64,000 nucleotides of DNA, from positions 1 through 64,000 of the forward strand of contig NZ_LZLS01000191.1 in the NCBI RefSeq assembly GCF_001673365.1, written 5' to 3'. This document shows positions 44,822 to 54,155 of the stretch, in pieces. Within the stretch, counting starts at the first letter, position 1. Each line of letters opens with the position of its first letter. The position numbers and the translations under genes are program-made. This stretch comes from Mycobacterium asiaticum. Lineage in GTDB: Bacteria; Actinomycetota; Actinomycetes; Mycobacteriales; Mycobacteriaceae. The notes beneath the pieces are model-generated. The model saw only the letters and a program-made list of their open reading frames with translations, was not told the DNA's origin and did no database searches.

Positions 44822-46423
44822 TCAGTGCTCTGCCTTCATCAGCGCCGCCTTGATCTGGTGCTTGAGGACCTTTCCCGCGTCGTTCTTCGGTAGGTCGTCC
44901 CAGATAACCACCTGCTCGGGTGTTTTGAAGCGTGCAACGCCAGCGGCCTCCAGGAAGCTGCGCAGGCTCGTCACGTCCGGACCCGGCGTGCCGGCCGGCA
45001 CCACTACGGCGCAGGCCCGCTCCCCGGTGCGCTCGTCGGGCAGGCCGACGATGGCGACCTCGGCGATGCCCGGGTGATCGGCCAGGACGTCCTCGACTTC
45101 CTTAGGGGAGATGTTCTCACCGTTGCGGATGATGATGTCCTTGGCGCGACCGGTGATAACGAGGTACTCGTGGTCGACCCAGCGCGCAAGGTCGCCGGTG
45201 CGGAAGTAGCCGTCCTCGTCGAAGGATGCGTCTTCGTCTTCCGGGTGCAGGTAGCCAACCAGCATCTGTGGCCCCCGCACCCGGATTTCGCCGTCCACCA
45301 GCTTCACCGCGGCCACGCCGCAGCGGCCATCGGTGTCAGCCGCGCGGGCGCCGTCTTCCGGTGCGCCGACCGTCGTCACCGGAACCTCGGTCGACCCGTA
45401 CACGCGGGTGACGATCGCCGAGTCGAAATACGTTGCCGCTCTGCGTATCAGAGAGGGCGACACGGCTGCGCCACCGCAGATGAACACCTTAAGATCGGGC
45501 AACCGGGTGCCCGCCAGCTGTGTCGCGGTCAACAACTGTTCCAAAAACGGTGTGGCACCAGCCATGTGCGTGCAGTGTTCGGCCTGCATGAGCCCTACTG
45601 CCGCCTCGGGATCCCAGCGCTCCATCAGCACCGCGGTGGCGCCGAGCAGAAACGGGGCTTCGAAAGCGTAGATCGAGCCGCCGATGTGCGCGATCGGCGA
45701 CGCAACCAGGAACGTGTCACCGTGGTCGACCAACCAATTATCGCGAATCTGGCGCAATAGCGCATGAATCGAGTTGTGCGTGTGCAACACGCCTTTCGGG
45801 CGGCCAGTGGTCCCCGAGGTGTAGAGGATCATGCGCACGGCATCGGGGTCGAGGGCGGGCAGCGCCAAGTCGTGCGGTCTAGACATTGAATCGAAGGTCA
45901 GCTGACCCGGCCCGCAATCTCCGCGCACCACAACGACATCCGGTGGCGACTCCAGTTGCGCACTCACTCGGTGCAGCATCGAGGCGAAGTCGTGCCTTCC
46001 GAAAGTCGAAGGGATGAACACCATTCGGCTGTCCGCGTCCTCCAGAATGAAGCGCAGTTCCCGATCGCGCAGCGACGGCAGGATCGGATTGGCGACCATG
46101 CCCGCCAGCGTGGTGGCCAAATAGATCACCGCGGCTTCGTGCCAATTGGGCAGCATGAACGACACCACGCTGCTTGGTGGAATGCGCGCAAGCAGGGTGC
46201 GCGCCAGATCCGTTGCATGCCGGTGCAAGTCGGCACAAGTCAGTCTGTGCGCGCCGTCGACCAGTGCTACCCGCTGCGGGGTGTGCTCGGCGGCTTCCCG
46301 CAGTGCGTCCGCCAAAGTCTGGTGTGACCACCATCCGCGCGCGTAGGCATCGGCGGCGCGTTCGTCGTCCCAACGGACCCAACGCCCGCCGATCAGCTTT
46401 CGTCCCTCGCGTGCCGGTATCAC
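44822..46423 (-). CDS. acyl-CoA synthetase (AMP-dependent ligase) of the catabolic island
   Basis: A 533-residue ligase with Tyr-Thr-Ser-Gly-Thr-Thr-Gly-Arg-Pro-Lys near residue 193, Gly-Ser-Thr-Glu-Val-Pro near 345, Thr-Gly-Asp-Leu-Ala near 415 and the C-terminal Asn-Asp-Ala-Gly-Lys. The N-terminus resembles cyclohexanecarboxylate/long-chain CoA ligases of catabolic operons. It follows gntR by 4 bp. Likely role: CoA activation of an acid released after lactone opening. Confidence 0.86.
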   Translation of the reverse strand: MIPAREGRKLIGGRWVRWDDERAADAYARGWWSHQTLADALREAAEHTPQRVALVDGAHRLTCADLHRHATDLARTLLARIPPSSVVSFMLPNWHEAAVIYLATTLAGMVANPILPSLRDRELRFILEDADSRMVFIPSTFGRHDFASMLHRVSAQLESPPDVVVVRGDCGPGQLTFDSMSRPHDLALPALDPDAVRMILYTSGTTGRPKGVLHTHNSIHALLRQIRDNWLVDHGDTFLVASPIAHIGGSIYAFEAPFLLGATAVLMERWDPEAAVGLMQAEHCTHMAGATPFLEQLLTATQLAGTRLPDLKVFICGGAAVSPSLIRRAATYFDSAIVTRVYGSTEVPVTTVGAPEDGARAADTDGRCGVAAVKLVDGEIRVRGPQMLVGYLHPEDEDASFDEDGYFRTGDLARWVDHEYLVITGRAKDIIIRNGENISPKEVEDVLADHPGIAEVAIVGLPDERTGERACAVVVPAGTPGPDVTSLRSFLEAAGVARFKTPEQVVIWDDLPKNDAGKVLKHQIKAALMKAEH

Positions 46424-46427
46424 GGCG

Positions 46428-47180
46428 CTAACTGCGCACTCGGCGCATGGTCATCGAGTGCCGGAACCGCGACGCGGGGTGGGTGTTGATGGTGACCTGC
46501 GCGATCTGTTCGTCGGAGGCCCGGTAGGTGCGCTGCACCTGCAGGGCCGGGGCGCCAGGATCCTCATCGAGACCGGCGGCTAACTCGGCGGACAACAGCA
46601 CCGCGACGATTTCTTGTTGCACCTCAACGATGCTGAGCCCGAACAGGTCTTCGATCAAGGGAAAGATCGGGCCTTCGTGGCGCTGCAGAAGTCGGCCCAC
46701 CGCCGCGAAGGTGCGGTTGATGTAATACTCGGTGCGGCATAGCGCGGCTTCCCCGGTGTCGGCCTGCCGGAAGCCGCGAACGCTCAGCCACTGCTCACCG
46801 ACGGCTAAACCCGTACGTTCAGCCAGATCGTCGTCAATGCCGACCATCGCGACGGATTCGATGGCAAATCGGGTGCCGGTGGCGAAATCCAGCAGGTCGT
46901 TGATCGACATGACATGTTGCACATAGGAATCCGCCGACGGACGCGGCACCACCAACGTTCCGGTGCGCGGCCGTGACGACACCAGGTTGTCGTCGCGCAA
47001 TCGGCGCAGTGCCTCTCGAATGGTGTAGCGGCTCACCGCAAAACGTTCGCACAATTCGTGTTCGGTGGGCAGTTGAGAGCCGACCGGGTAGACCCCGTCC
47101 ACGATCTCCTTGCGCAAGGTACGTGCCACCTGGAGGTAGCGGTGGTCGACGACCTTGGTCTCCGAAGATTGCTGGGGCAC
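46428..47180 (-). CDS. GntR-family (HutC/UTRA type) transcriptional regulator
   Basis: A 250-residue regulator. The winged helix covers about residues 15-75 (Leu-Pro-Thr-Glu-His-Glu-Leu-Cys-Glu-Arg-Phe, Val-Ser-Arg-Tyr-Thr-Ile-Arg-Glu-Ala-Leu), and the rest is a UTRA ligand-binding domain with conserved Tyr-x4-Tyr strands. The start GTG 47180 lies one base after the SMP-30 stop. It sits between enzymes it likely controls; matching palindromes occur in the divergent promoter at 48793-48901. Confidence 0.87.
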   Translation of the reverse strand: MPQQSSETKVVDHRYLQVARTLRKEIVDGVYPVGSQLPTEHELCERFAVSRYTIREALRRLRDDNLVSSRPRTGTLVVPRPSADSYVQHVMSINDLLDFATGTRFAIESVAMVGIDDDLAERTGLAVGEQWLSVRGFRQADTGEAALCRTEYYINRTFAAVGRLLQRHEGPIFPLIEDLFGLSIVEVQQEIVAVLLSAELAAGLDEDPGAPALQVQRTYRASDEQIAQVTINTHPASRFRHSMTMRRVRS

Positions 47181-47181
47181 T

Positions 47182-48768
47182 TCAGGATTCCCTGCGCAAG
47201 GCGAGTACGCTGCCGTCGGCGTCTGCCGACACGTACAACGTGCCGTCGAGTCCGGCGGTGATGCCGGCAAAGGGCCCCTGCGGGCCGGAGAACGGCGGCA
47301 TTCCGCGCAGCGGCTTGGGCACGACACCGGGTGGGGCGCCGACCGGCAGGTCGGCCGCGATCGTGGTGCGGGAGCCGGTGAGCAGGTCGACGGCGACGAG
47401 TTCCTTTGCGCCGGCGTCGACTACGTACAATTCCTGGTCCTGCACGAGCAGGCCTTGTGGCCGTTGCAGCCCCTCGATCAGGGTGCCGCCACCGCCCAGC
47501 TTGAGTACCCGGCCGGCGCCGGCCTCCGACACCAGTGTCGTGCCGTCGGACGCGAGCGCCACTCCGACCGGTTCGCTCAAACCGGTCGCCAGCACGTCGA
47601 CTTGGCCGGCTCGGATGGCCAGCACCCGTCCGGCGCCCAGTTCGGCCACCACGACGGTGTTTCCGGGTGCGACGGCCACACCGTATAGCTGGTCGAAACC
47701 CTGGGCTAGGAACTCACTTTCGTTGCTATGAGGCCGATATCGGGCCACGTCGCCGTTCGAGGTGGTCGCAACGAACTCGCCGGGTCCGGTGCAGGCCAAC
47801 CCGCGCAGGAAGCCGGGGTAACCGGGACTGAACAGCATGCCCACGGTATGCAGGGAGCCGTCGGGAAGCAGCATGTAGAAGAAGGTCCCGTCGGCGATGT
47901 AGAGGTTGCCGTCGGGCCCGACCGCCAGATCCAGCGGCCAGTTCAGACCGCCGTCGAGGACCGTGCGTGTTCCCCCGTCGAGGAGGATCTCGGTGATCTC
48001 CCCGGTGAAGCTCGACACGAAAAGTCGGTTGCCGACGAACGTGCAATTGTCCAAACCGGGATTGAGGCTTGCCAGTACGCTGCGCTCGCCGTTGCGGGGA
48101 TTGATGCGCAGCACCTGACCGCTGTGAACCTGGGTGGAGACGATGTAGCCGTCGGCGTCGAACTTCACCGAGTCGGGGACGCCGAGGTCGCCGGCGACGC
48201 GTTCGGGTTCGCCGCCTTCGGGATTGATGCGCCAGATCTCATTGGCGCCCATGACCGGGAAGTACAGCAGCCCGTCCGGGCCGACCTCCATCGCGTTGGG
48301 CGACGGCACGTTCTCCAGCAGGATCCGCGGCGGGCCGCCGTTGAGGTCGAGTTCGAGCAGTCGCCCACCCGCCCGGCATTCGCCGATGAACAACCTGCCC
48401 TGGTGCACGGTGATGCCGTTGGCCGACGGTAGGTCGTCCCGCAAAACCCGGGAGCGGCCGGCGGGGTCACGCATGCTGACCCGCCCGTCCATCACCTCGG
48501 TCGCATACAGGTTGCCCTCCGGGCCGAACGCCACGTCATCGGGCGCGATGATGTCGCCACCTTTGGCGCTGACGGTCTCGAGCTGGCCCGTGTGCACGTC
48601 GAGCGCGCTGATCTGGCTGCCGGTCACCTGCGCGATGTAGATCCGGCCGTCCGGACCGGTGCGGATGCCGTTCGCGCCGAACAGTCGGCTGGGCGCGGTG
48701 AGGCGCGTTAGGGTCCAGCCTTCGGCAACACTCGGCAGCGCATTGGCGCTGTAGCGAGCAGCGTTCAC
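47182..48768 (-). CDS. SMP-30/gluconolactonase-like beta-propeller protein
   Basis: A 528-residue protein made of repeated propeller blades (Gly-Pro-Asp-Gly-x-Ile/Leu-Tyr recurs many times; e.g. near residues 38, 84, 156, 295). The family includes SMP-30/gluconolactonase and related lactonases that use metal-bound Glu/Asn/Asp; the length suggests extra blades beyond six. No signal peptide is present, so it is probably cytoplasmic. In this operon a lactonase opening the ester made by the Baeyer-Villiger enzyme is the natural reading, but this is inferred. Confidence 0.8.
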   Translation of the reverse strand: MNAARYSANALPSVAEGWTLTRLTAPSRLFGANGIRTGPDGRIYIAQVTGSQISALDVHTGQLETVSAKGGDIIAPDDVAFGPEGNLYATEVMDGRVSMRDPAGRSRVLRDDLPSANGITVHQGRLFIGECRAGGRLLELDLNGGPPRILLENVPSPNAMEVGPDGLLYFPVMGANEIWRINPEGGEPERVAGDLGVPDSVKFDADGYIVSTQVHSGQVLRINPRNGERSVLASLNPGLDNCTFVGNRLFVSSFTGEITEILLDGGTRTVLDGGLNWPLDLAVGPDGNLYIADGTFFYMLLPDGSLHTVGMLFSPGYPGFLRGLACTGPGEFVATTSNGDVARYRPHSNESEFLAQGFDQLYGVAVAPGNTVVVAELGAGRVLAIRAGQVDVLATGLSEPVGVALASDGTTLVSEAGAGRVLKLGGGGTLIEGLQRPQGLLVQDQELYVVDAGAKELVAVDLLTGSRTTIAADLPVGAPPGVVPKPLRGMPPFSGPQGPFAGITAGLDGTLYVSADADGSVLALRRES

Positions 48769-48792
48769 CGCTCGGACGATAGCAATTGATCT

Positions 48793-48805
48793 TTGGTCCA
48801 GACAA
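48793..48805. promoter_or_regulatory. candidate GntR operator, SMP-30 side
   Basis: TTGGTCCAGACAA, 25 bp before the SMP-30 start. Read on the other strand it shares the ten-base core TTGTCYGGAC with the perfect palindrome at 48890. One arm has an extra base, so this would be the weaker site. Confidence 0.5.
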
Positions 48806-48889
48806 TAGCCGCGCGCATTTTCCGCCCGGCCCTTGACGTGCAGGCTGCCGCCAGAGAATCATGCTCTCTAATGGATGCATGTCATTATC

Positions 48890-48901
48890 TTGTCCGGACA
48901 A
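48890..48901. promoter_or_regulatory. candidate GntR operator, SDR side
   Basis: TTGTCCGGACAA is a perfect 12-bp palindrome ending 4 bp before the GTG start of the SDR gene, with GT/AC half-sites typical of GntR regulators. Its position over the start region suggests repression of the plus-strand operon. Confidence 0.6.
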
Positions 48902-48905
48902 TTAA

Positions 48906-49760
48906 GTGAGCCGCGACCCACTGAGCCTGGCCGGACGAGTCGTCGTGGTCGCCGGCGCCGCAGGGGGCGGGATCGGCACCACGGTGACGCGGGCGGTCGC
49001 CGAAGCCGGGGCAACCGTGGTTGCGGTCAGCCGGGGCCGCGACAATCTCGACCGTCACCTCGGACCGCTGGTGGACGAAGGGCTGCCGGTGGTGCCGCTG
49101 GCCGCGGATGTGTCCACCGACGACGGGGTGGCCGCTGTCCTGACGGCAGCCAACCGTGCGGACGGTGATTTGTACGGGCTGGTCAACGTCGCCGGCGGCG
49201 CCGACCCGTCGACGTGGATGCCCGCGACCCGGGTGACACGGGAAGACTGGCGCGAGCTGTTCGCCCGCAATCTGGAAACGATGTTCTTCATGAGCCAGGC
49301 GGTGGCCGGAGAACTCAAGAGCCGCAAGCGTTCTGGGTCGATCGTCTCCATCTCGTCGATCAGCGGGATGAACAGCGCGCCGTTCCACATCGCTTATGGC
49401 ACCGCCAAAGCAGCGATCGTCGCGGTAACCCGCACCATGGCAGTCGAATTGGCATGCGGCGAGGGCGGCGCGATCCGGGTGAACGCGGTCGCGCCCGGCG
49501 TCACCGAAACGCCAGCGTCGCGGACCTACACCGACGAGGACCCCGAGCGGGACCGGCGCGCCATCGCCATGGGACGACGCGGCCTTCCCGACGAAGTCGC
49601 CGGCGCGATTCTGTTTCTGCTGTCGGACCTGTCGACCTATATCACCGGACAGACGTTGCTGGTCGATGGTGGACTGAACCTGAAATGGGGGCACCTGGGC
49701 GCCGACAACACGTCGCTGTTCCTCAAGGACGAATCCTTCCGCGCCGCGATACAGCGGTGA
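48906..49760 (+). CDS. short-chain dehydrogenase/reductase, first gene of the Rieske operon
   Basis: A 284-residue SDR. Cofactor motif Gly-Ala-Ala-Gly-Gly-Gly-Ile-Gly near residue 18, Asn-Val-Ala-Gly near 95, Ser near 148 and Tyr-Gly-Thr-Ala-Lys near 162-166; the C-terminus has Val-Asp-Gly-Gly. GTG 48906 has no ribosome-binding site and lies close to a possible promoter, so a leaderless transcript is possible. It would oxidise an alcohol to the ketone used by the Baeyer-Villiger enzyme. Confidence 0.86.
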   Translation: MSRDPLSLAGRVVVVAGAAGGGIGTTVTRAVAEAGATVVAVSRGRDNLDRHLGPLVDEGLPVVPLAADVSTDDGVAAVLTAANRADGDLYGLVNVAGGADPSTWMPATRVTREDWRELFARNLETMFFMSQAVAGELKSRKRSGSIVSISSISGMNSAPFHIAYGTAKAAIVAVTRTMAVELACGEGGAIRVNAVAPGVTETPASRTYTDEDPERDRRAIAMGRRGLPDEVAGAILFLLSDLSTYITGQTLLVDGGLNLKWGHLGADNTSLFLKDESFRAAIQR

Positions 49761-49780
49761 TGGCGAGAAAGGAGATCGCG

Positions 49781-51142
49781 ATGGACGACGAACTCACCGC
49801 TCCGGTGACGATCGGCGTCGAAGCCTACATTTCTGAGGAGTATGCCCGCGCCGAACGGGACAAGCTGTGGCGCAAGGTATGGCAGCAGGTCGGGCGTGTG
49901 GAAGACCTGCCCAAGGTCGGCAGCTACCTCACCTATGACATCCTCGACGATTCGATCCTGGTGGTGCGCACCGGTCCCGACACCTTCAAGGCGCACCACA
50001 ACGTGTGCGTACACCGGGGCCGACGGTTGGTCGACACTCCCGCCGGCGCCAAAAGTGCCTGTGGACACAGGAAGTCTTTCGTCTGCGGTTTCCACGGCTG
50101 GACCTACGACCAGGACGGCCGCTGCACCCACATCCCGGAACGCGACGACTGGCAGGATGCCTTGCAGCCGGAGAACACCCATCTGGCTGCGGTCAACGTC
50201 GACACCTGGGGCGGCTGGCTCTGGATCAACATGGACCCCGCCGCGGAGCCATTGCGGGACTACCTCGAACCCGCGGCCACCATGCTCGATCCGTTCAACC
50301 TGCAGGAAATGCGCTGCAAATGGCGAAAGTGGTTGCATTTCCAGTGCAATTGGAAGGTCGCAATGGAGGCCTTCAACGAGACCTACCACGTCGCGACCAC
50401 GCACCCACAGTTCAACAAGTTCGGCAACTTCCGCGGCTGGGCAGTCGCGCAGGGCAAGCACAGCAACATCGGCTACGACGCGCCCAAGGACCTGTCGGAG
50501 ACGAAATCCAAGATTCGGCTCGGCACCGGTGCGGACCCGCGCGTCTCCACCGCCGAAATGCAGCTCTACACACTGGAAGAAACCAACGCCACCACTACCC
50601 GAACACTGGTGGACGCGGCGCTGCGACTGGTCGAAGAACTGCCCGAGGATGCTCCCGCCGATCAAGTGCTCAGCCACTGGCTCGCCTCCGCGCGGCGCGA
50701 TGACGAGGCACGGGGTGTGATCTGGCCCAGCATCGACCCAGAACACTTGGCCAACAGCGGAACCGCGTGGCAGATCTTTCCGAACTTCCAAATCGGGCAG
50801 GGCCTGACCACCGCGTTGTGCTATAGCGCCCGGCCACACGGCTACAACCCCGACGAATGCATCTTCGAAGCATCCTGCTACGAGCTGTACCCGAAAGGTG
50901 AAGAACCGCAAACCGAGTGGGTGTATGCACCGCCGGATGACCCGAACTGGCGCAGTGTGCTGCCGCAGGACTTCTCGAATATGGCCGCGGTACAACAGGG
51001 CATGAAGTCGCTGGGCTTCAGCGGGCCCAGACCAAACCCGTACATGGAACGCAGCACCGCCAACCTGCACCGGAACCTTGCCCAATACATGGGCACCGGG
51101 GCACCTCAACGGCTAGCAACAGAGACGGAGACGAAACGATGA
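49781..51142 (+). CDS. Rieske non-heme iron oxygenase alpha subunit
   Basis: A 453-residue oxygenase. The Rieske [2Fe-2S] centre is Cys76-x-His78 and Cys102-x2-His105; the mononuclear iron site shows Asn199-Glu200-x2-His203-x4-His208. ATG 49781 follows GAAAGGAG; an in-frame ATG at 49760 overlapping the SDR stop is an alternative. No ferredoxin, reductase or small beta subunit is encoded in the window, so electrons must come from elsewhere. It probably hydroxylates the entry substrate. The stop overlaps the LLM gene in ATGA. Confidence 0.92.
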   Translation: MDDELTAPVTIGVEAYISEEYARAERDKLWRKVWQQVGRVEDLPKVGSYLTYDILDDSILVVRTGPDTFKAHHNVCVHRGRRLVDTPAGAKSACGHRKSFVCGFHGWTYDQDGRCTHIPERDDWQDALQPENTHLAAVNVDTWGGWLWINMDPAAEPLRDYLEPAATMLDPFNLQEMRCKWRKWLHFQCNWKVAMEAFNETYHVATTHPQFNKFGNFRGWAVAQGKHSNIGYDAPKDLSETKSKIRLGTGADPRVSTAEMQLYTLEETNATTTRTLVDAALRLVEELPEDAPADQVLSHWLASARRDDEARGVIWPSIDPEHLANSGTAWQIFPNFQIGQGLTTALCYSARPHGYNPDECIFEASCYELYPKGEEPQTEWVYAPPDDPNWRSVLPQDFSNMAAVQQGMKSLGFSGPRPNPYMERSTANLHRNLAQYMGTGAPQRLATETETKR

Positions 51143-52317
51143 AAGTCAACCTTGGTTTCGGAGCGCACAATTCGCACGACTGGGAACGCGTGCTGGCGGC
51201 GGACTTCAGCCAGCCGCCCGCGACTCCGGACTGGGAATGCGTGCAGAACACCCTGGCCATCGCCGATCTCGCCGAGCCGTTGGGGTTCGACGGCATCTGG
51301 ATGCCCGAGCACTGCGGCACGCCGTATGGCATGACGCCCAATCCCATCCAGGCGCTGAGCTACTTCGCGGGGCGCACCGAGCGGGTCAGCCTGGGCACCT
51401 TCGTCGTGGTCGCGCCGTGGTGGCACCCTGTTCGGCTGGCTCACCAGATCGCGTATCTGGACATCCTTTCCAACGGACGCTACGACACCATCGGGATCGG
51501 TCGTGGCGTGTCCAAGGGGGAATTCGACGCCGTCGGCGTACCACGCGAGGAAAGCCGTCAACGATTCAACGAGACCTTGGACATCCTCCAATTGGCTTTC
51601 TCTGGCGAACGATTCGCCTATGACGGTGAGATCTTCAAGGTCCCGGAGATGTCCTTGCGGCCCGAACCACACAGCCGCGACCTGTTCTCCCGCATCTACA
51701 GCTCGTCGTCGACCGCGGAGTCGTTGGAGATCCTGTCCCGGCGCGGCATGGTGCCGCTGTTCGTAGGTAACAAGCCCATCGAGGAGGCCGGACGAGAAGT
51801 GCAGAAGGTCAACACCTTCCGTCAGGAAGAAGGCTTGCCGCCGTGCCAGCCGAAGAATGTCATGTTCATGTACTGCACGGCCAATCCCGACGAAGCAGCG
51901 AAATCCGAAGAATGGATCTGGACGGCCAACCGTGACGTCACAGTCCACTACGGCTTCGCCGACGCGTCGAACTTCAAGGGCGTCAAGGGATATGAAGCCT
52001 ACGCGGCGCGTGAGGCCACCGCGACCGCGGTGTTGGCGTCGTCGGTCACATCGGATGCCAAGGGAGCCCCGAAGACCCCTGGCTACCACGCCTCCAACCT
52101 GCTGATCGGGACACCCGAGGAGATCTACCAACGAATTGTCGCCGCTCAGCAGGCCTGCTCGTTCTCCGAAATGACGATCGTTCCGCAGTTCGGCACCATG
52201 CCTCACGACGAAGCGATGGCAAGCACCCGACTGTTCGCCCAGGAGGTGCTGCCCGCCGTGCACCGCATGGATGCCCCGTTGCACCCCGCGGCGCTGCCGG
52301 AGAACGCGCTGGCATGA
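51139..52317 (+). CDS. LLM-class (luciferase-like) flavin-dependent oxidoreductase
   Basis: A 392-residue bacterial-luciferase-fold protein: Gly-Phe-Asp-Gly-Ile-Trp near residue 53, His-Pro-Val-Arg-Leu-Ala near 100, Gly-Ile-Gly-Arg-Gly near 119 and the Arg-Phe-Asn-Glu-Thr-Leu-Asp helix near 145. Uses FMNH2 or F420; the cofactor is not decidable by eye. It overlaps both neighbours by 4 bp. May provide a second monooxygenation or Baeyer-Villiger type II step. Confidence 0.86.
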   Translation: MKVNLGFGAHNSHDWERVLAADFSQPPATPDWECVQNTLAIADLAEPLGFDGIWMPEHCGTPYGMTPNPIQALSYFAGRTERVSLGTFVVVAPWWHPVRLAHQIAYLDILSNGRYDTIGIGRGVSKGEFDAVGVPREESRQRFNETLDILQLAFSGERFAYDGEIFKVPEMSLRPEPHSRDLFSRIYSSSSTAESLEILSRRGMVPLFVGNKPIEEAGREVQKVNTFRQEEGLPPCQPKNVMFMYCTANPDEAAKSEEWIWTANRDVTVHYGFADASNFKGVKGYEAYAAREATATAVLASSVTSDAKGAPKTPGYHASNLLIGTPEEIYQRIVAAQQACSFSEMTIVPQFGTMPHDEAMASTRLFAQEVLPAVHRMDAPLHPAALPENALA

Positions 52318-54155
52318 CCGGAGTCTCGGACTGCCCGCCGACCCCGACACCGGACGATATCGACCTCGACGCGCTGCGGGAAAAGTACCGGCAGGAGCGC
52401 GCAAAGCGACTGCGGCCCGAAGGATCCCAGCAGTACATCGAACTGGTCGACGACTTCGCCGGGTACTACGAAATCGATCCGCACTCACCGGATCTTCTGC
52501 GTGACCCTATCTCGGCCGACATCGACGTCGCCGTCCTCGGCGGCGGCTTCGGAGGCCTGCTGTGTGCAGCGCACCTGAAGAAGGCCGGCGTCGAGGACGT
52601 CCGGATCATCGAACTCGGCGGCGACTTCGGCGGCGTGTGGTACTGGAACCGTTACCCCGGCCTGCAGTGTGACAACGAATCATACTGTTACATACCGCTT
52701 CTGGAAGAGCTGAACTTCATGCCGAGCAAGAAGTTCGCCGACGGGACCGAGATCTACGAGCACTGCCGGCGCATCGGCAAGCACTACGGCCTCTACGACT
52801 CCGCGCTGTTTTCCACCCAGGTGCGGGCACTGCACTGGGACGAGGACATCAAGCGCTGGCGCGTTCGCACCGACCGCGACGACGACATCCGCGCCCGCTT
52901 CGTGGTGATCGCCTCGGGACCATTCCACCGCCCCAAGCTGCCTGGCATCCCGGGAATCAAGGACTTTGGGGGACACAGCTTCCACTCGTCGCGATGGGAC
53001 TACGGCTACACCGGCGGCGACGCCAACGGCGGATTGGACGGCCTGTCCGATAAACGTGTCGCGGTGGTCGGCACCGGTGCGACAGCCGTACAGATCGTGC
53101 CGTTCCTGGGTCGATATGCCAAGCACCTGTATGTGTTTCAGCGCACGCCATCGTCGGTCGGGTTGCGCAACAACACACCGACAGATCCCGAATGGGTGAA
53201 ATCGCTGCAGCCGGGCTGGCAGAAGGAGCGGCAGCGCAACTTCCACGCCTGGACCTTCGAGGGAATGGCACTCGGACAGCCCGACCTGGTCTGCGACTTC
53301 TGGACCGAACTGGGCCGCAATACCGCAGCGCGGGTTCTCGCCCTACCGGATCCCGCTTCGATGACCCCCGAGCAGTTCATGGATATCCGCGAGGAGGAAG
53401 ACTTCAGGGTCATGGAGCGGTTGCGGCGCAGGGTCGAAGACATCGTCGACGACCCCGACACCGCCGAGGCGCTCAAGCCCTACTACCGATTCCTATGCAA
53501 GCGCCCGTGCACCAACGACGACTACCTGCCAACCTTCAACCGTCCGAACGTGACGCTGGTGGATGTGTCGGGCAGTAAAGGTGTCGAGCGTGCAACGTCA
53601 AAGGGGCTGGTGGCCAACGGTGTTGAGTATGAGGTTGATTGCATCATCTACGCCAGCGGCTTCGAAATCACTACCGAGATCAGTCGCCGCTACTCGATGG
53701 AGGCGATCGAGGGGCGTGACGGCCTTTCCCTGTTCGACTACTGGCGCGACGGTTACAAGACCCTGCACGGGATGACCAGTCGCGGATTCCCGAATCAATT
53801 CTTCACAGGGTTCACCCAAGTCGGCATCTCGGCCAACATTGCCGCCAACTACGAACTGCAGGGCGAACACATCGCCTACATCATCGCCGAGGCGCTGGCC
53901 CGCGGCGCGACCACCGTCGAGCCAAGTCAAGCCGCGCAAGACGATTGGTGCGCGACGATCCGGGAAACCGCGATCGACAACAGCGCGTTCGATTTGGAAT
54001 GCACGCCAGGTTATTACAACAACGAGGGCGGGGGCACCGAAGGAATTCGGTCGCACCTCGGCGAACCCTACGGGCCGGGCTTCTACGCCTTCGGTGATCT
54101 GCTTGCCGAGTGGCGCGCCAAGGGTGATTTGGACGGACTCGACCTGGGATCGTGA
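52314..54155 (+). CDS. FAD-dependent Baeyer-Villiger-type monooxygenase
   Basis: A 613-residue class B flavoprotein monooxygenase. FAD site Gly-Gly-Gly-Phe-Gly-Gly near residue 75, NADPH site Gly-Thr-Gly-Ala-Thr near 254, and the Baeyer-Villiger fingerprint Phe218-x-Gly220-x3-His224-x3-Trp228-Asp. An N-terminal extension of about 65 residues is like the phenylacetone/steroid monooxygenase group. It should convert a (cyclic) ketone to an ester or lactone. ATGA overlap with the LLM gene. Confidence 0.92.
   Translation: MTGVSDCPPTPTPDDIDLDALREKYRQERAKRLRPEGSQQYIELVDDFAGYYEIDPHSPDLLRDPISADIDVAVLGGGFGGLLCAAHLKKAGVEDVRIIELGGDFGGVWYWNRYPGLQCDNESYCYIPLLEELNFMPSKKFADGTEIYEHCRRIGKHYGLYDSALFSTQVRALHWDEDIKRWRVRTDRDDDIRARFVVIASGPFHRPKLPGIPGIKDFGGHSFHSSRWDYGYTGGDANGGLDGLSDKRVAVVGTGATAVQIVPFLGRYAKHLYVFQRTPSSVGLRNNTPTDPEWVKSLQPGWQKERQRNFHAWTFEGMALGQPDLVCDFWTELGRNTAARVLALPDPASMTPEQFMDIREEEDFRVMERLRRRVEDIVDDPDTAEALKPYYRFLCKRPCTNDDYLPTFNRPNVTLVDVSGSKGVERATSKGLVANGVEYEVDCIIYASGFEITTEISRRYSMEAIEGRDGLSLFDYWRDGYKTLHGMTSRGFPNQFFTGFTQVGISANIAANYELQGEHIAYIIAEALARGATTVEPSQAAQDDWCATIRETAIDNSAFDLECTPGYYNNEGGGTEGIRSHLGEPYGPGFYAFGDLLAEWRAKGDLDGLDLGS

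Noticed and set aside
49637..51109. 490-codon minus-strand ORF opposite the Rieske gene
   Set aside because: Shadow of the Rieske oxygenase, whose iron ligands are intact.
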